NCBI RefSeq assembly: GCF_000720425.1
Contig: NZ_JOAJ01000004.1
Span: 124,001 to 188,000 of the forward strand
Reading direction: 5' to 3'
Origin: Nocardia rhamnosiphila NBRC 108938
GTDB lineage: Bacteria; Actinomycetota; Actinomycetes; Mycobacteriales; Mycobacteriaceae
DNA: 64,000 nucleotides
The notes under the pieces are model-generated. The model was given only the letters and a program-made list of their open reading frames with translations. It had not been told where the DNA came from and did not search any database. How positions within the stretch are numbered: the first letter of the stretch is position 1; every line of letters starts with the position of its first letter. This document shows positions 35,154-43,769 of this stretch, in pieces. Both the position numbers and the translations under genes were made by a program.

Positions 35154-36200
35154 TCAGCGCAGGTGGCGCGGTTCACCGCCGTCGTAGGGCGGCCGACCAC
35201 CCTCGTCGTAACCACCACCATAGGGCTGCTGACCGCCGCCACCGTAAGGCGTCTGCGCGCCGCCGTAAGGCGCCTGCCCGCCGCGATAGGGGTTGCCGTA
35301 CTGCCGGTACTCGCCACCGGACATCTGCTGCCCGTAACCACCACCGGGCTCGTCCGGTTCCCGCCGGAAACCGCCACCGTGGGCCGGCTGCGGCTCGTCC
35401 CACTGCTCCGGGTCACGTCCGGCGGCCGTGGCACCGCGTCCCGCCTGCTCGGCACCCATCCGCTCCCGCTCCCGCGAGGCGTCTTCCCGGCCGCGCTGAT
35501 ACGCCTCGGCATGACCGCGCACGGACGGCATCTCCTCTTCGAGCCCGCTCAGCCAGCCCTCCCAGCGCTGCTGCATCGGCCGCACCAGACCACCGCCGAC
35601 ACCGACGACCAGGATGCCGCCCAGGGTGGCGAGAACCGCGATCAGCACCGGTGTGGTGACCGTGGTCGCCACACCGATCTGATTCAGGGCGGCGACGATA
35701 CCGATACCCCAGATGAACACCGCCGCGATCCGGCCGATCATCGGGCCGTAACTCAGCCCGCCGAGCGCGTTGCGCACCAGATCGCTCACCGCGTGCGCGA
35801 TGGCGCCCGCGACCACCACGATCAGGATGGCCACCGCCGCGCGGGGCAGCCAGGCGACGATCCCGTTGATCAGGTTGCTGACCGGGTTGGGCCCGAAGAC
35901 CCCGAAACCCATCTGCAAGGCGATCAGCAGGATCGCGTAGAAGGCCAGCCTTCCGAGAAGATCCGACGCATCGTACTTACTCCGCTCGAGCATCCGCTGG
36001 ATTCCGCCCCGCTCGACGAGCCGATCGAAACCCACCCGCTCGAGCACTTTGTCGACGATCTTCTCGACCACCTTGGCGATGATCCAGCCGACGACCAGGA
36101 TGACCAGGAAGCCGATGAGCTTGGGTACGAATGTCGCGATCGAACTCCACGCATCAGAGAAACCCTGCTGGAAATCGATTGCCAAACTTGAGGTTTGCAC
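35154..36200 (-). CDS. Mechanosensitive channel-like membrane protein with Gly/Tyr-rich tail
   Basis: 348 residues. Four or five membrane helices in residues 15-205 carry the repeated conserved TM-helix (CmpX-type) pattern LIGFLVILVVGWIIAKVVEKIVDKVLE, as in small MscS-related channels. The C-terminal 130 residues are hydrophilic: a charged region and then a Gly/Tyr/Pro-rich tail with repeated PYGG units, probably disordered. The family may aid osmotic release or act as a scaffold. GTG 36200 follows GAAGGGAAGGG. In M. tuberculosis a different proline-rich membrane protein (pra) occupies this place between cbs and metB. Confidence 0.8.
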   Translation of the reverse strand: MQTSSLAIDFQQGFSDAWSSIATFVPKLIGFLVILVVGWIIAKVVEKIVDKVLERVGFDRLVERGGIQRMLERSKYDASDLLGRLAFYAILLIALQMGFGVFGPNPVSNLINGIVAWLPRAAVAILIVVVAGAIAHAVSDLVRNALGGLSYGPMIGRIAAVFIWGIGIVAALNQIGVATTVTTPVLIAVLATLGGILVVGVGGGLVRPMQQRWEGWLSGLEEEMPSVRGHAEAYQRGREDASRERERMGAEQAGRGATAAGRDPEQWDEPQPAHGGGFRREPDEPGGGYGQQMSGGEYRQYGNPYRGGQAPYGGAQTPYGGGGQQPYGGGYDEGGRPPYDGGEPRHLR

Positions 36201-36276
36201 AAGCCCTTCCCTTCGCTCTCCGATCGGACGCAGCGTTTGCCACGAACGGCACTACACCACGTTATACCCCGGTAGA

Positions 36277-36291
36277 GCAGGTTGAACCTGC
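36277..36291. promoter_or_regulatory. Short inverted repeat between cbs and channel gene
   Basis: GCAGGTT and AACCTGC flank a single base. It lies 17 nt beyond the cbs stop and 77 nt before the channel start, so it could be an operator for the channel gene. Confidence 0.35.
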
Positions 36292-36307
36292 GATTGCGGA
36301 ATAATTG

Positions 36308-37699
36308 CTAATGCGCCACGCGATCCGTGCTGACGAATGCCAGCAGATCGTGCCGGGTGATCACGCCGACCGGTTTCCCGTCCTCGACCACCATCAGCGC
36401 ATCGGTATCCGACAGCGCTTTGGTGGCCGCGGAGATCGGCTCGCCCGACCCGATCAGCGGGAACGACGGGCTCATATGCTGGGCCACCGAATCGGTGAGG
36501 TTCGCGCGACCGGTGAACACCGCCGAGAGCAGATCCCGTTCGGAGACACTGCCGGCCACCTCACCGGCCATCACCGGCGGTTCCGCGCCGACCACCGGCA
36601 TCTGCGACACGCCGTATTCCCGGAGGATCTCGATGGCGTCGCGCAGGGTCTCCGAGGGATGGGTGTGCACCAGATCCGGCAGTTCGCCGGACTTACCGCG
36701 CAGCACATCGCCGACCAGCGTTTCCGCGGTCGACCCGTCGAGCGGGGTGCGCAGGAAGCCGTAGGAGCTCATCCACCGGTCGTTGAAGATCTTGGACAGA
36801 TAGCCGCGCCCGCCGTCCGGAAGCAGCACCACCACGACGGCATCCGGGTCGCGCCGGGCCACCTCGAGCGCCGCCACCACGGCCATCCCGCACGAACCGC
36901 CGACCAGCAGCCCCTCCTCCCGGGCCAGGCGCCGGGTCATATCGAAGGAATCCGCGTCGGAGACGGCGATGATCTCGTCCGGGATCGCCGGGTCGTAGGC
37001 CGAGGGCCAGAAATCCTCGCCGACCCCTTCGACCAGATACGGGCGCCCGGTACCGCCGGAATACACCGATCCCTCCGGATCGGCGCCGATCACCTTCACC
37101 TTGCCGCCCGATACTTCCTTGAGGTAGCGGCCCACGCCGGTGATGGTGCCGCCGGTGCCGACACCGGCGACGAAATGGGTCACCGTGCCCTCGGTATCGC
37201 GCCAGATCTCCGGCCCGGTGGTCTCGTAGTGGCTGTCCGGACCGCCGGGATTGGAGTACTGGTTCGGCTTCCAGGCGCCCTCGATCTCCTCGACCAGGCG
37301 GTCGGAGACACTGTAGTAGCTGTCGGGGTGCTCCGGCGGCACCGCGGTCGGGCAGACCACCACTTCGGCCCCGTAGGCACGCAGCACATTGCGCTTGTCC
37401 TCGCTCACCTTGTCCGGGCAGACGAAGACACAGTGGTAGCCACGCTGCTGGGCCACCAGAGCCAGGCCGACACCGGTATTGCCCGAGGTCGGTTCGACGA
37501 TGGTCCCGCCGGGAGCCAGCTTCCCGGACTTCTCCGCGGCCTCGATCATCTTCACCGCGATCCGGTCCTTGGAGCTGCCGCCGGGGTTCAGATACTCGAT
37601 CTTGGCGGCCACCAGCCCGGCGCCCGAGGGCACCACCGAGTTCAACCGGACCAGCGGGGTGTTGCCGATGAGGTCCACGACATGATCCGCAATGCGCAT
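36308..37699 (-). CDS. cbs: Cystathionine beta-synthase
   Basis: 463 residues. The fold-type II PLP core binds cofactor through Lys44 (GGSSKDR) with the phosphate loop further on (VGTGGTITG); TSGNTG (71-76) is the substrate loop. Two CBS domains follow (about 340-463; LREYGVSQMPVV and DALMVVEDGKPVGVITRHDLL), which may bind adenosyl ligands. It condenses homocysteine and serine to cystathionine, the first step of reverse transsulfuration; metB is 3.7 kb away. ATG 37699 lies 6 nt after AACGAT, a weak -10. Confidence 0.95.
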   Translation of the reverse strand: MRIADHVVDLIGNTPLVRLNSVVPSGAGLVAAKIEYLNPGGSSKDRIAVKMIEAAEKSGKLAPGGTIVEPTSGNTGVGLALVAQQRGYHCVFVCPDKVSEDKRNVLRAYGAEVVVCPTAVPPEHPDSYYSVSDRLVEEIEGAWKPNQYSNPGGPDSHYETTGPEIWRDTEGTVTHFVAGVGTGGTITGVGRYLKEVSGGKVKVIGADPEGSVYSGGTGRPYLVEGVGEDFWPSAYDPAIPDEIIAVSDADSFDMTRRLAREEGLLVGGSCGMAVVAALEVARRDPDAVVVVLLPDGGRGYLSKIFNDRWMSSYGFLRTPLDGSTAETLVGDVLRGKSGELPDLVHTHPSETLRDAIEILREYGVSQMPVVGAEPPVMAGEVAGSVSERDLLSAVFTGRANLTDSVAQHMSPSFPLIGSGEPISAATKALSDTDALMVVEDGKPVGVITRHDLLAFVSTDRVAH

Positions 37700-37802
37700 A
37701 CCCCCATCGTTGCAGAGACGTTGCCGGAGGGCTCCGTGTGGTCCGCCACCCCACCGCGCAAATCCGACGCCCTGGCTGCCGAGCCTTTAGGATCTGGGAC
37801 CT

Positions 37803-38264
37803 ATGAGGCTGCCGAAGCTCGCACGTGTCACCGTGCTCCTGGCCGGGTCCGCCTTCGCGCTGGTCGCCGCGTCCGGGGCCACGGCCGGCGCCGCCACCAT
37901 CGCGTTCGCCGATGTCCCGACACTGACCTACGGCGGACTGTGCGGGACGAGCATCCGCACCTGGGCCGATACCAGTCCGCAGTGGCCGGGCCGCGCGGTA
38001 CTGAACGTCCGGGCCAACCCGGTCGCCGGCATCGGGCCGGGCGACTACCCGCTGGCGCCACTGTGTGAGGTACTGACCACGGTGGCCTGGCGCAACCTCG
38101 ACACCGGGGCCACCGGCACCTACATCAACAATGTGGTGACCGGCATCTACGGCAGTATCCAGTACTCGCTGTTCCAGGACACCGGCCCCGGCCGGGTGGA
38201 GGTCGTGGTGACCACGAACCACGCGAGTATCCCGGCGTACGGCAGTTTCGTCGTCCCGGCCTGA
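37803..38264 (+). CDS. Secreted small hypothetical protein
   Basis: 153 residues with a signal peptide (basic start, hydrophobic core, AGAAT near 29-33 as a likely cleavage region). The mature part is beta-rich, with two Cys (GGLCGTSIRTW and APLCEVLTTVAW) likely to form a disulfide and no known domain. The composition is like the small immunoglobulin-like secreted proteins of Nocardia. A TAGGAT element ends 9 nt before the ATG, giving an almost leaderless mRNA. Its stop overlaps a possible alternative ATG of the SGNH hydrolase gene, so the two may be co-expressed. Confidence 0.75.
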   Translation: MRLPKLARVTVLLAGSAFALVAASGATAGAATIAFADVPTLTYGGLCGTSIRTWADTSPQWPGRAVLNVRANPVAGIGPGDYPLAPLCEVLTTVAWRNLDTGATGTYINNVVTGIYGSIQYSLFQDTGPGRVEVVVTTNHASIPAYGSFVVPA

Positions 38265-38335
38265 TGTCTACCCGTGCGCGACCGGTCCCGGCGCACGGTC
38301 GCACGAGATCATCACCGCTCGTAAACTCCCGGCAC

Positions 38336-39190
38336 ATGGGCGAAACTCGGATCGGATGGCGGACGGCCGCGGTGGCCGGCGCCGCCACGGTTCTGGTCGG
38401 CTCCGGGGCCGGTACCGCGTCCTGGGCGGCCTATCGGCTGCTCACCACCCAGGCGGGCACGGCCCGCGGCATGATCGGCCGCGACACCTCCAAACCCCCG
38501 GAAGCCGACGGTATCTACTCCCCGCTGGGATACGAACTCTGGCGCACCGGTAAACACGCCGACCTGCACCTCATGATCTTCGGTGACTCCACCGCCGCAG
38601 GTCTGGGCTGCCACAGCGCCGCCGAAGTGCCCGGGGTCCGCATCGCGCACGGTCTGGCCGATACCACCGGGCAGCGCATCCGGTTGAGTACCAAGGCGAT
38701 CTCCGGTGCCACCTCCAAGGGGCTGGCCGGGCAGGTGGACGCCATGTTCGTGGCGGGCCCGCCGCCGGACGCGGCGGTGGTGCTGGTCGGCGCGAACGAT
38801 GTCACCAAGAAACATTCGATCGGCCGGTCCGCCGAACGCCTCGGCGCGGCGGTCGGCAGGTTGCACGGGGCGGGCAGCGTCGTCGTGGTCGGCACCTGCC
38901 CGGACCTGGGCAGCGTTACCGCCATCCCGGAACCGCTGCGCTCGGTGGTGCACCGGTGGAGCGTCCGGCTGGCACGGGCCCAGACGGCGGCCACCCGGGC
39001 GGCGGGCGGCCGCGCCGTCGCCATGGGTGACCTGCTGAGCAAGGATTTCCGGGCCGCCCCGGAGCAGTTGTTCTCCGCCGACGGTTTCCACCCCTCCGCC
39101 GATGGTTACGCGCTGGCGGCCACCCATCTGCTGCCCGAATTGATGAGAGCGCTCGCTGAACGGGATATGGCCACGGCGGATATTTCCTAG
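38336..39190 (+). CDS. SGNH/GDSL hydrolase, membrane-anchored or secreted
   Basis: 284 residues. A hydrophobic N-terminal helix (about 9-33) is followed by an SGNH domain with block I IFGDSTAAG (nucleophile Ser), block III VLVGANDVT, and block V DGFHPSADGYA containing the Asp-His pair. Such enzymes are esterases or acyl-/acetyl-hydrolases acting in the envelope; the M. tuberculosis counterpart is Rv1075c. ATG 38336 is supported by TAAACT 8 nt upstream. The alternative ATG 38264 overlaps the previous stop and adds 24 polar residues. Confidence 0.88.
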   Translation: MGETRIGWRTAAVAGAATVLVGSGAGTASWAAYRLLTTQAGTARGMIGRDTSKPPEADGIYSPLGYELWRTGKHADLHLMIFGDSTAAGLGCHSAAEVPGVRIAHGLADTTGQRIRLSTKAISGATSKGLAGQVDAMFVAGPPPDAAVVLVGANDVTKKHSIGRSAERLGAAVGRLHGAGSVVVVGTCPDLGSVTAIPEPLRSVVHRWSVRLARAQTAATRAAGGRAVAMGDLLSKDFRAAPEQLFSADGFHPSADGYALAATHLLPELMRALAERDMATADIS

Positions 39191-39277
39191 TAGCCGGGCG
39201 CGACGTAGATTCGAAGGGATCGTACCCGCGAGTAGTGTTCGGCCCGGCCGTGCACACTCCCCGACAAAGGAGTCCTC

Positions 39278-40495
39278 ATGCCAGAGGCCGTCATCGTTTC
39301 CGTTGCTCGCTCCCCCATCGGCCGGGCCAACAAGGGGTCGCTGGTGAGCATGCGGCCCGACGACCTGGCCGCGCAGATGGTGCGCGCCGCACTGGACAAG
39401 GTCCCCGCCCTGTCACCCGCCGATATCGACGATCTGATGCTCGGCTGCGGCCAGCCCGCCGGCGAATCCGGGTTCAACATGGCCAAGGTCGTCGCCACCC
39501 AGCTGGGTTACGACTACATGCCCGGCACCACCGTGAACCGCTACTGTTCCTCCTCGCTGCAGACCACCCGGATGGCGTTCCACGCCATCAAGGCCGGCGA
39601 GGGCCACGCGTTCATCTCCGCCGGCGTGGAAACCGTCTCCCGCTTCCCGAAGGGCACCGCCGACGGCTGGCCCGACACCCACAACCCGCAATTCGCCACC
39701 GCCGAGGAACGCACCGCCACCACCGCGCAGGGCGGCGTGAGCTGGCGCGACCCGCGCGAGGACGACAACATCCCCGATATCTACATCGCCATGGGCCAGA
39801 CCGCGGAGAACGTCGCCTCGTTCACCGGGATCTCCCGGGAAGACCAGGACCACTGGGGCGTGCGGTCGCAGAACCGCGCCGAAGAGGCCATCAAGGCCGG
39901 TTTCTTCGAACGCGAGATCACCCCGGTGACCCTGCCCGACGGCACCGTCGTCTCCACCGACGACGGCCCCCGCGCCGGCACCACCTACGAGAAGATCTCC
40001 CAGCTCAAGCCGGTCTTCCGCCCGGACGGCACGGTCACCGCGGGTAACGCCTGCCCGCTCAACGACGGCGCCGCCGCCCTGGTCGTCATGAGCGATACCA
40101 AGGCCAAGGAACTGGGCCTGACCCCGCTGGCCCGGATCGTGTCCACCGGGGTCTCCGGCCTCTCCCCCGAGATCATGGGTCTGGGCCCGATCGAAGCGGT
40201 GCGCAAGGCGCTGAAGCTGGCCGGCAAGACCATCGGCGATATCGACCTCTACGAGATCAACGAGGCCTTCGCGGTGCAGGTGCTCGGTTCGGCCCGGGAA
40301 CTCGGCATGGACCTGGACAAACTGAACGTGTCCGGCGGCGCCATCGCGCTGGGCCACCCGTTCGGGATGACCGGCGCCCGCATCACCGCCACCCTCCTCA
40401 ACAACCTCCAGACCCACGACAAGCAGTTCGGCCTGGAGACCATGTGCGTCGGTGGCGGGCAGGGTATGGCGATGATCATCGAGCGCCTGAGCTGA
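39278..40495 (+). CDS. fadA: Acetyl-CoA C-acyltransferase (thiolase, FadA3-like)
   Basis: 405 residues of the degradative thiolase type. Nucleophile Cys90 is in VNRYCSSSLQ; NEAFAVQVL, His360 (GHPFGMTG) and Cys390 (CVGGGQG) complete the active site. It cleaves 3-ketoacyl-CoA to acetyl-CoA and a shortened acyl-CoA in beta-oxidation. In M. tuberculosis fadA3 lies at the equivalent place. A ribosome site AAAGGAG precedes ATG 39278. Two tandem hairpins follow the stop. It is the last conserved-backbone gene before the accessory block. Confidence 0.95.
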   Translation: MPEAVIVSVARSPIGRANKGSLVSMRPDDLAAQMVRAALDKVPALSPADIDDLMLGCGQPAGESGFNMAKVVATQLGYDYMPGTTVNRYCSSSLQTTRMAFHAIKAGEGHAFISAGVETVSRFPKGTADGWPDTHNPQFATAEERTATTAQGGVSWRDPREDDNIPDIYIAMGQTAENVASFTGISREDQDHWGVRSQNRAEEAIKAGFFEREITPVTLPDGTVVSTDDGPRAGTTYEKISQLKPVFRPDGTVTAGNACPLNDGAAALVVMSDTKAKELGLTPLARIVSTGVSGLSPEIMGLGPIEAVRKALKLAGKTIGDIDLYEINEAFAVQVLGSARELGMDLDKLNVSGGAIALGHPFGMTGARITATLLNNLQTHDKQFGLETMCVGGGQGMAMIIERLS

Positions 40496-40503
40496 GTTGC
40501 GGC

Positions 40504-40578
40504 GTCCCGGCCGCGCGGGCCGGGACTTCGTGGTCTCGGACACGGGCTCGGCCGTCCGATCCGGATGGCCGAGCCCGT
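40504..40578. terminator. Two tandem hairpins after thiolase gene
   Basis: GTCCCGGCC/GGCCGGGAC (9 bp, 40504-40526) and ACGGGCTCGGCC/GGCCGAGCCCGT (perfect 12 bp, 40542-40578) lie between the thiolase stop and the convergent AlkD-like gene. Confidence 0.75.
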
Positions 40579-40721
40579 CCGTCGTGTCGGTGAGGATCCG
40601 CAGTAGATTTCGGCCCGTCGAGCAACGGTGGGCCGACACCGTTCCTCGGCGATACAGCGTTTCTCGTGCACAACGTGATCCGGCTACCCCACGGCAAAAC
40701 TCTGGTCCAGATGGCCGAGAG

Positions 40722-41420
40722 CTAACGGACACCCGGTTCTTCCTGCTGCCGACGCACCATCTCGGCGATCCAGATGGGTGCGAACGGGGAGGTGCAGCCC
40801 GGGGAGGTCGGGTAGTCCTCGAGCACCCGCAGGCGTTTACCAATATCGATCGCCCGGTCGCGATACCCGGGGTGCTCGATGCCGATCTGGGCCAGGCAGG
40901 TGTTCATCGCCCATTGCAGGCGGTCCGGGGCGTCCTTCATCTCCGCTTCGATCGTGTCGAGCAACCCGGACAGATCGAGCCCCTCGGGCTTCTTCGCCAC
41001 CCGTTCGGCGGTCAACCCCCACCCGGCGCTCGCCACCACCGGGTCCGGATCGTCGAACCAGGCCAGGCGCAGTTCTTCGGTATGCGGGCTCTTCTTCACC
41101 ACATAGCTCACCAGCCAGTCGTGCACCTTGGGCGTCCGCGCGTCGCGCAGCATGGCGTCCAGCTCGTCGCGTCCGAACGCTTTCGGGCGGCAGATCAACA
41201 GCGCCAGCAGGCGCGCCGAGGTATCGCCGGTCTCCCACAGTCCGCGCGCGAGTTCGTGCCGGGTTTTCAGCCGTTTCGCGACCGCGCGCAGCCGGGTGAG
41301 GTTCACGCCGTGATCGTCACCGTGCTTCTCGTTCACCGCGCGGGTCTTCGGGTCCTCGAGGTCTGCCAGTTCGGCCAGCACCTCGGCCACGGTCGTCTCG
41401 GTCGGCGTCGTGGGGGTCAC
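40722..41420 (-). CDS. DNA alkylation repair (AlkD-like HEAT-repeat) protein
   Basis: 232 residues, almost all helical, in the AlkD/DNA_alkylation pattern: HGVNLTRLRAVAKRLKTRHELARGLWETGDTSARLLALLICRP, then WLVSYVVKKSPHTEELRLAW and DPDPVVASAGWGLTAERV. AlkD proteins are HEAT-like glycosylases that excise positively charged alkyl-purines; whether this member is active cannot be read. GTG 41420 follows CAGGAG at good spacing. The frame remains open upstream to 41915 but overlaps the zinc-ribbon gene. It is divergent from the six-gene run. Confidence 0.75.
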   Translation of the reverse strand: MTPTTPTETTVAEVLAELADLEDPKTRAVNEKHGDDHGVNLTRLRAVAKRLKTRHELARGLWETGDTSARLLALLICRPKAFGRDELDAMLRDARTPKVHDWLVSYVVKKSPHTEELRLAWFDDPDPVVASAGWGLTAERVAKKPEGLDLSGLLDTIEAEMKDAPDRLQWAMNTCLAQIGIEHPGYRDRAIDIGKRLRVLEDYPTSPGCTSPFAPIWIAEMVRRQQEEPGVR

Positions 41421-41751
41421 CTCGGTCTCCTGCCTCTCGGATTCGGGATACAGCCTAGAACCGGAAGTACCCATGGCCCCACGATCGGATCGGCGATCCG
41501 GCCGGCCTGCCACCGTGTCCCGGTGTTTCCCTTGCCTCCCGCGCCCCCTGGGTGGGGTGAAGCCGGATGTGCCGGCTTCGAACGACGAGGATCGATCCGC
41601 CGGCGTGCGGCCGGGCTCGGCGACCATCGTCGAACCGCCGAGTTGACGGTCGGTGAATTCGGCGCACCGGCGGCACCGAACACCGAGGTCATCCGGATGC
41701 GAAAGCGCATACCACTCGCGCGATCCCGGCCGATCGACGACCATTGGACAG
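41421..41751. other. 331-bp divergent intergenic region
   Basis: This lies between the AlkD-like gene and the zinc-ribbon gene. An open frame on the minus strand, in frame with AlkD, contains a Cys-x-x-Cys (VRCRRCAEF), but there is no start or ribosome site to support it. No promoter or repeat stands out. Confidence 0.4.
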
Positions 41752-42762
41752 GTGATCTGCCCGCACTGCGCGAAAAGTCTGCTGCGCCGCGAGCGCACCG
41801 GACGGCGGTGTCCGGCGTGCCGGCGTGAGTTCGCGCTGGAGCCGAAGGAGAGCCCGGCGCGGATGCACGACCTGCGGATGCGTCGCCTGGCCGAAAAACT
41901 GAGCGATGAAGGCAATCTGCGCTACACCCCCACCCAGCTGTGGTACGCGGCCACACGCCGGGATGTGCCGAGTGTGGACCGCGGTTACCACGCGGCGCTC
42001 GGCTGGACGTGCGGGATCATCGTGGTGGTGGGGTTCATCTGTGTGGTCAGCGGTTTCGTTCCGGTGTTACCGGGCATCGGCACGGGGCTGCTCTTGCTGG
42101 TCGTTGTCCCGCTGCTGCTGGTCTTGGCCAAACCGTGGTTCCGGCAGCGGACGACGGTGCGGATACCGGTGACACCGCGAGAATTCCGCACCGGGGTGTT
42201 CGACCGCTGGACGCAGATCTACGGCGGGCCACCGTCCGGAATGGTGGCCGAGGACATTCCGCTGCCCGCGGTGCGGCAACCGCGGGCGGCCCTACTGTGC
42301 GCAGATCGTTCGGTACTCGCCTGCCTCGCCGCGAACAAGGCCGCCGAGGTATGGGAGCTGGCACTGGCGGATCGAGTGGGCCGGCTGCCACCGGAGGTGC
42401 CGGTCCTCGTCCTGCACGACGCCGGTCTGCGCGGCGTCGTATTCGGAGCGCGCGCCCGGGACGCGTTGGGCTCCCGGGCAATCCTGATCGGACTGTCCGC
42501 GAAATCGGCGCTCACGGCCCGCTCGGCGGTGCGATTACGGGAGCTGCCGGACCCGGCGGCGCCACCCGTACCGGAATGGGCCGCCGGGTCCGCGGCCGAG
42601 CGCGACTGGCTGGCCGACGGCTGGTGGTCACCGGTCGGGGCGCTGCCGCCCGCGGCGCTGCTCGGCGTGGTGGTGCGCGGTATCGAACGAGTCCAGGAGG
42701 CCGCCGACCCGGACCGGCAGCGCGCCCGCGAGATGGGTTTCCTGACGTGGCCGAGCAGTTGA
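41752..42762 (+). CDS. Zinc-ribbon membrane protein of unknown family (paralogue A)
   Basis: 336 residues. An N-terminal zinc ribbon (Cys3, Cys6, Cys20, Cys23) is followed by a YTPTQLWYAA segment (58-67), two membrane helices (about 82-103 and 106-127), and a soluble C-terminal half with LLCADRSVLACLAAN (181-195), VPVLVLHDAGLRGVVFGAR (216-234) and a final GFLTWPSS. The last three segments match the next gene product in order and spacing, so the two are paralogues. I do not recognise the family. GTG 41752 opens directly on the zinc ribbon. It heads a co-directional run of six genes and overlaps the next gene by 16 nt. Confidence 0.7.
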   Translation: MICPHCAKSLLRRERTGRRCPACRREFALEPKESPARMHDLRMRRLAEKLSDEGNLRYTPTQLWYAATRRDVPSVDRGYHAALGWTCGIIVVVGFICVVSGFVPVLPGIGTGLLLLVVVPLLLVLAKPWFRQRTTVRIPVTPREFRTGVFDRWTQIYGGPPSGMVAEDIPLPAVRQPRAALLCADRSVLACLAANKAAEVWELALADRVGRLPPEVPVLVLHDAGLRGVVFGARARDALGSRAILIGLSAKSALTARSAVRLRELPDPAAPPVPEWAAGSAAERDWLADGWWSPVGALPPAALLGVVVRGIERVQEAADPDRQRAREMGFLTWPSS

Positions 42763-43742
42763 CACCGGCCCGGTGGACACAGCGGGTATTCGATCGGCTG
42801 CTACCGGTCGCGGCGTCCCGGGCCGCCGCGCCGGGCGGGATCCGGTTCACCGAACGCCAGCTCTACTACGAACTCTGCCGGCTGCTCGCCCCGGCCCCCC
42901 GGCTGCCGCGCCGGATCGCGTTCACCGTCCCGGCACCGCTGTCCTTCGCCACCTTTCAAGCCACCCTCGCCCGGCACGCCGAGATTCCCGGCCTGCTCAC
43001 ACCGGCACCGCCCCGGACCGCGCCCCCGGGAGCGCACACTCCCGAACCCGACCTGTTCGACTACGGCCTACCGCGCCTGCTGATCTGCGAATCGCACACC
43101 GTCGCGCATATGCTGCGCGCCAACGGTCTCCCGATGGAATCGGCGACACCGGTGCTCGGCGCGGCCGAACTGCCGCTACACCCCGGTGTGACGGCGATGC
43201 TCGACCGCGGCGGGGCTGAGGTCTACGTACTGCACGAAGCGAGCGCCACAGGCGTCGCGTTTCCCGCCCGGCCGGCCGAACTCACCGGGATTCCCCCGGA
43301 TCTGCGCGTGGTGCCGTTGGGCCTGCGGCCCCGGCAGGCCATGGGACTGCATCTCTTTCACATCGACGGCCCCGCCGTCGATCCGGGACGACCACCGAAG
43401 GCACACTCGGCGCCGGATGCGCCGGGCCCGGTATTCGATGGCCGCAAATCGGTGCGGCGAGGTCCGGAGGTGATCACACCGCCGGAAGTGACCGGCGTAG
43501 CATCGCCGGCCCGGCTGCTCGCCGAGGATCGCCCGGGCGACGAGCCGGGCCCCGGTTTCCTGGACGAGCGGGAACAAGCCTGGCTGCGTCGCGGCCGGGT
43601 CGTCGAACTCGAGGCGGTCCCTCCCGCCGTACTGCTGCGCTCGGTGCATCGTCTGGTCCGCGGAGTACGCACCCCGCCACCGCCGTTGGCCCAGCTGCGG
43701 CACGCCCGCCGCAGCGGGTTCCTGACCTGGCCCGCCGCCTGA
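42747..43742 (+). CDS. Soluble unknown protein (paralogue B)
   Basis: 331 residues with no membrane helix or zinc ribbon. RFTERQLYYEL (33-43) resembles the RQLYY motif at the start of the winged-helix of topoisomerase VI A/Spo11-like proteins. LLICESHTVAHMLRAN (111-126) and VYVLHEASATGVAFPAR (159-175) could be the Glu and second acidic positions of a TOPRIM-like fold, but this is inference; the usual DxD is absent. It ends GFLTWPAA, like paralogue A. GTG 42747 lies inside the end of the previous gene, so translation is probably coupled. Residues 206-260 are a Pro/Arg-rich linker. Confidence 0.65.
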   Translation: MAEQLTPARWTQRVFDRLLPVAASRAAAPGGIRFTERQLYYELCRLLAPAPRLPRRIAFTVPAPLSFATFQATLARHAEIPGLLTPAPPRTAPPGAHTPEPDLFDYGLPRLLICESHTVAHMLRANGLPMESATPVLGAAELPLHPGVTAMLDRGGAEVYVLHEASATGVAFPARPAELTGIPPDLRVVPLGLRPRQAMGLHLFHIDGPAVDPGRPPKAHSAPDAPGPVFDGRKSVRRGPEVITPPEVTGVASPARLLAEDRPGDEPGPGFLDEREQAWLRRGRVVELEAVPPAVLLRSVHRLVRGVRTPPPPLAQLRHARRSGFLTWPAA

Positions 43743-43769
43743 GCACCGGCCGCACGAGAGGAGGCCACT

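Noticed and set aside
41940..42746. An in-frame upstream extension of paralogue B
   Set aside because: It overlaps paralogue A in another frame and is Gly/Arg-rich; GTG 42747 gives a compact protein with coupling to the previous stop.
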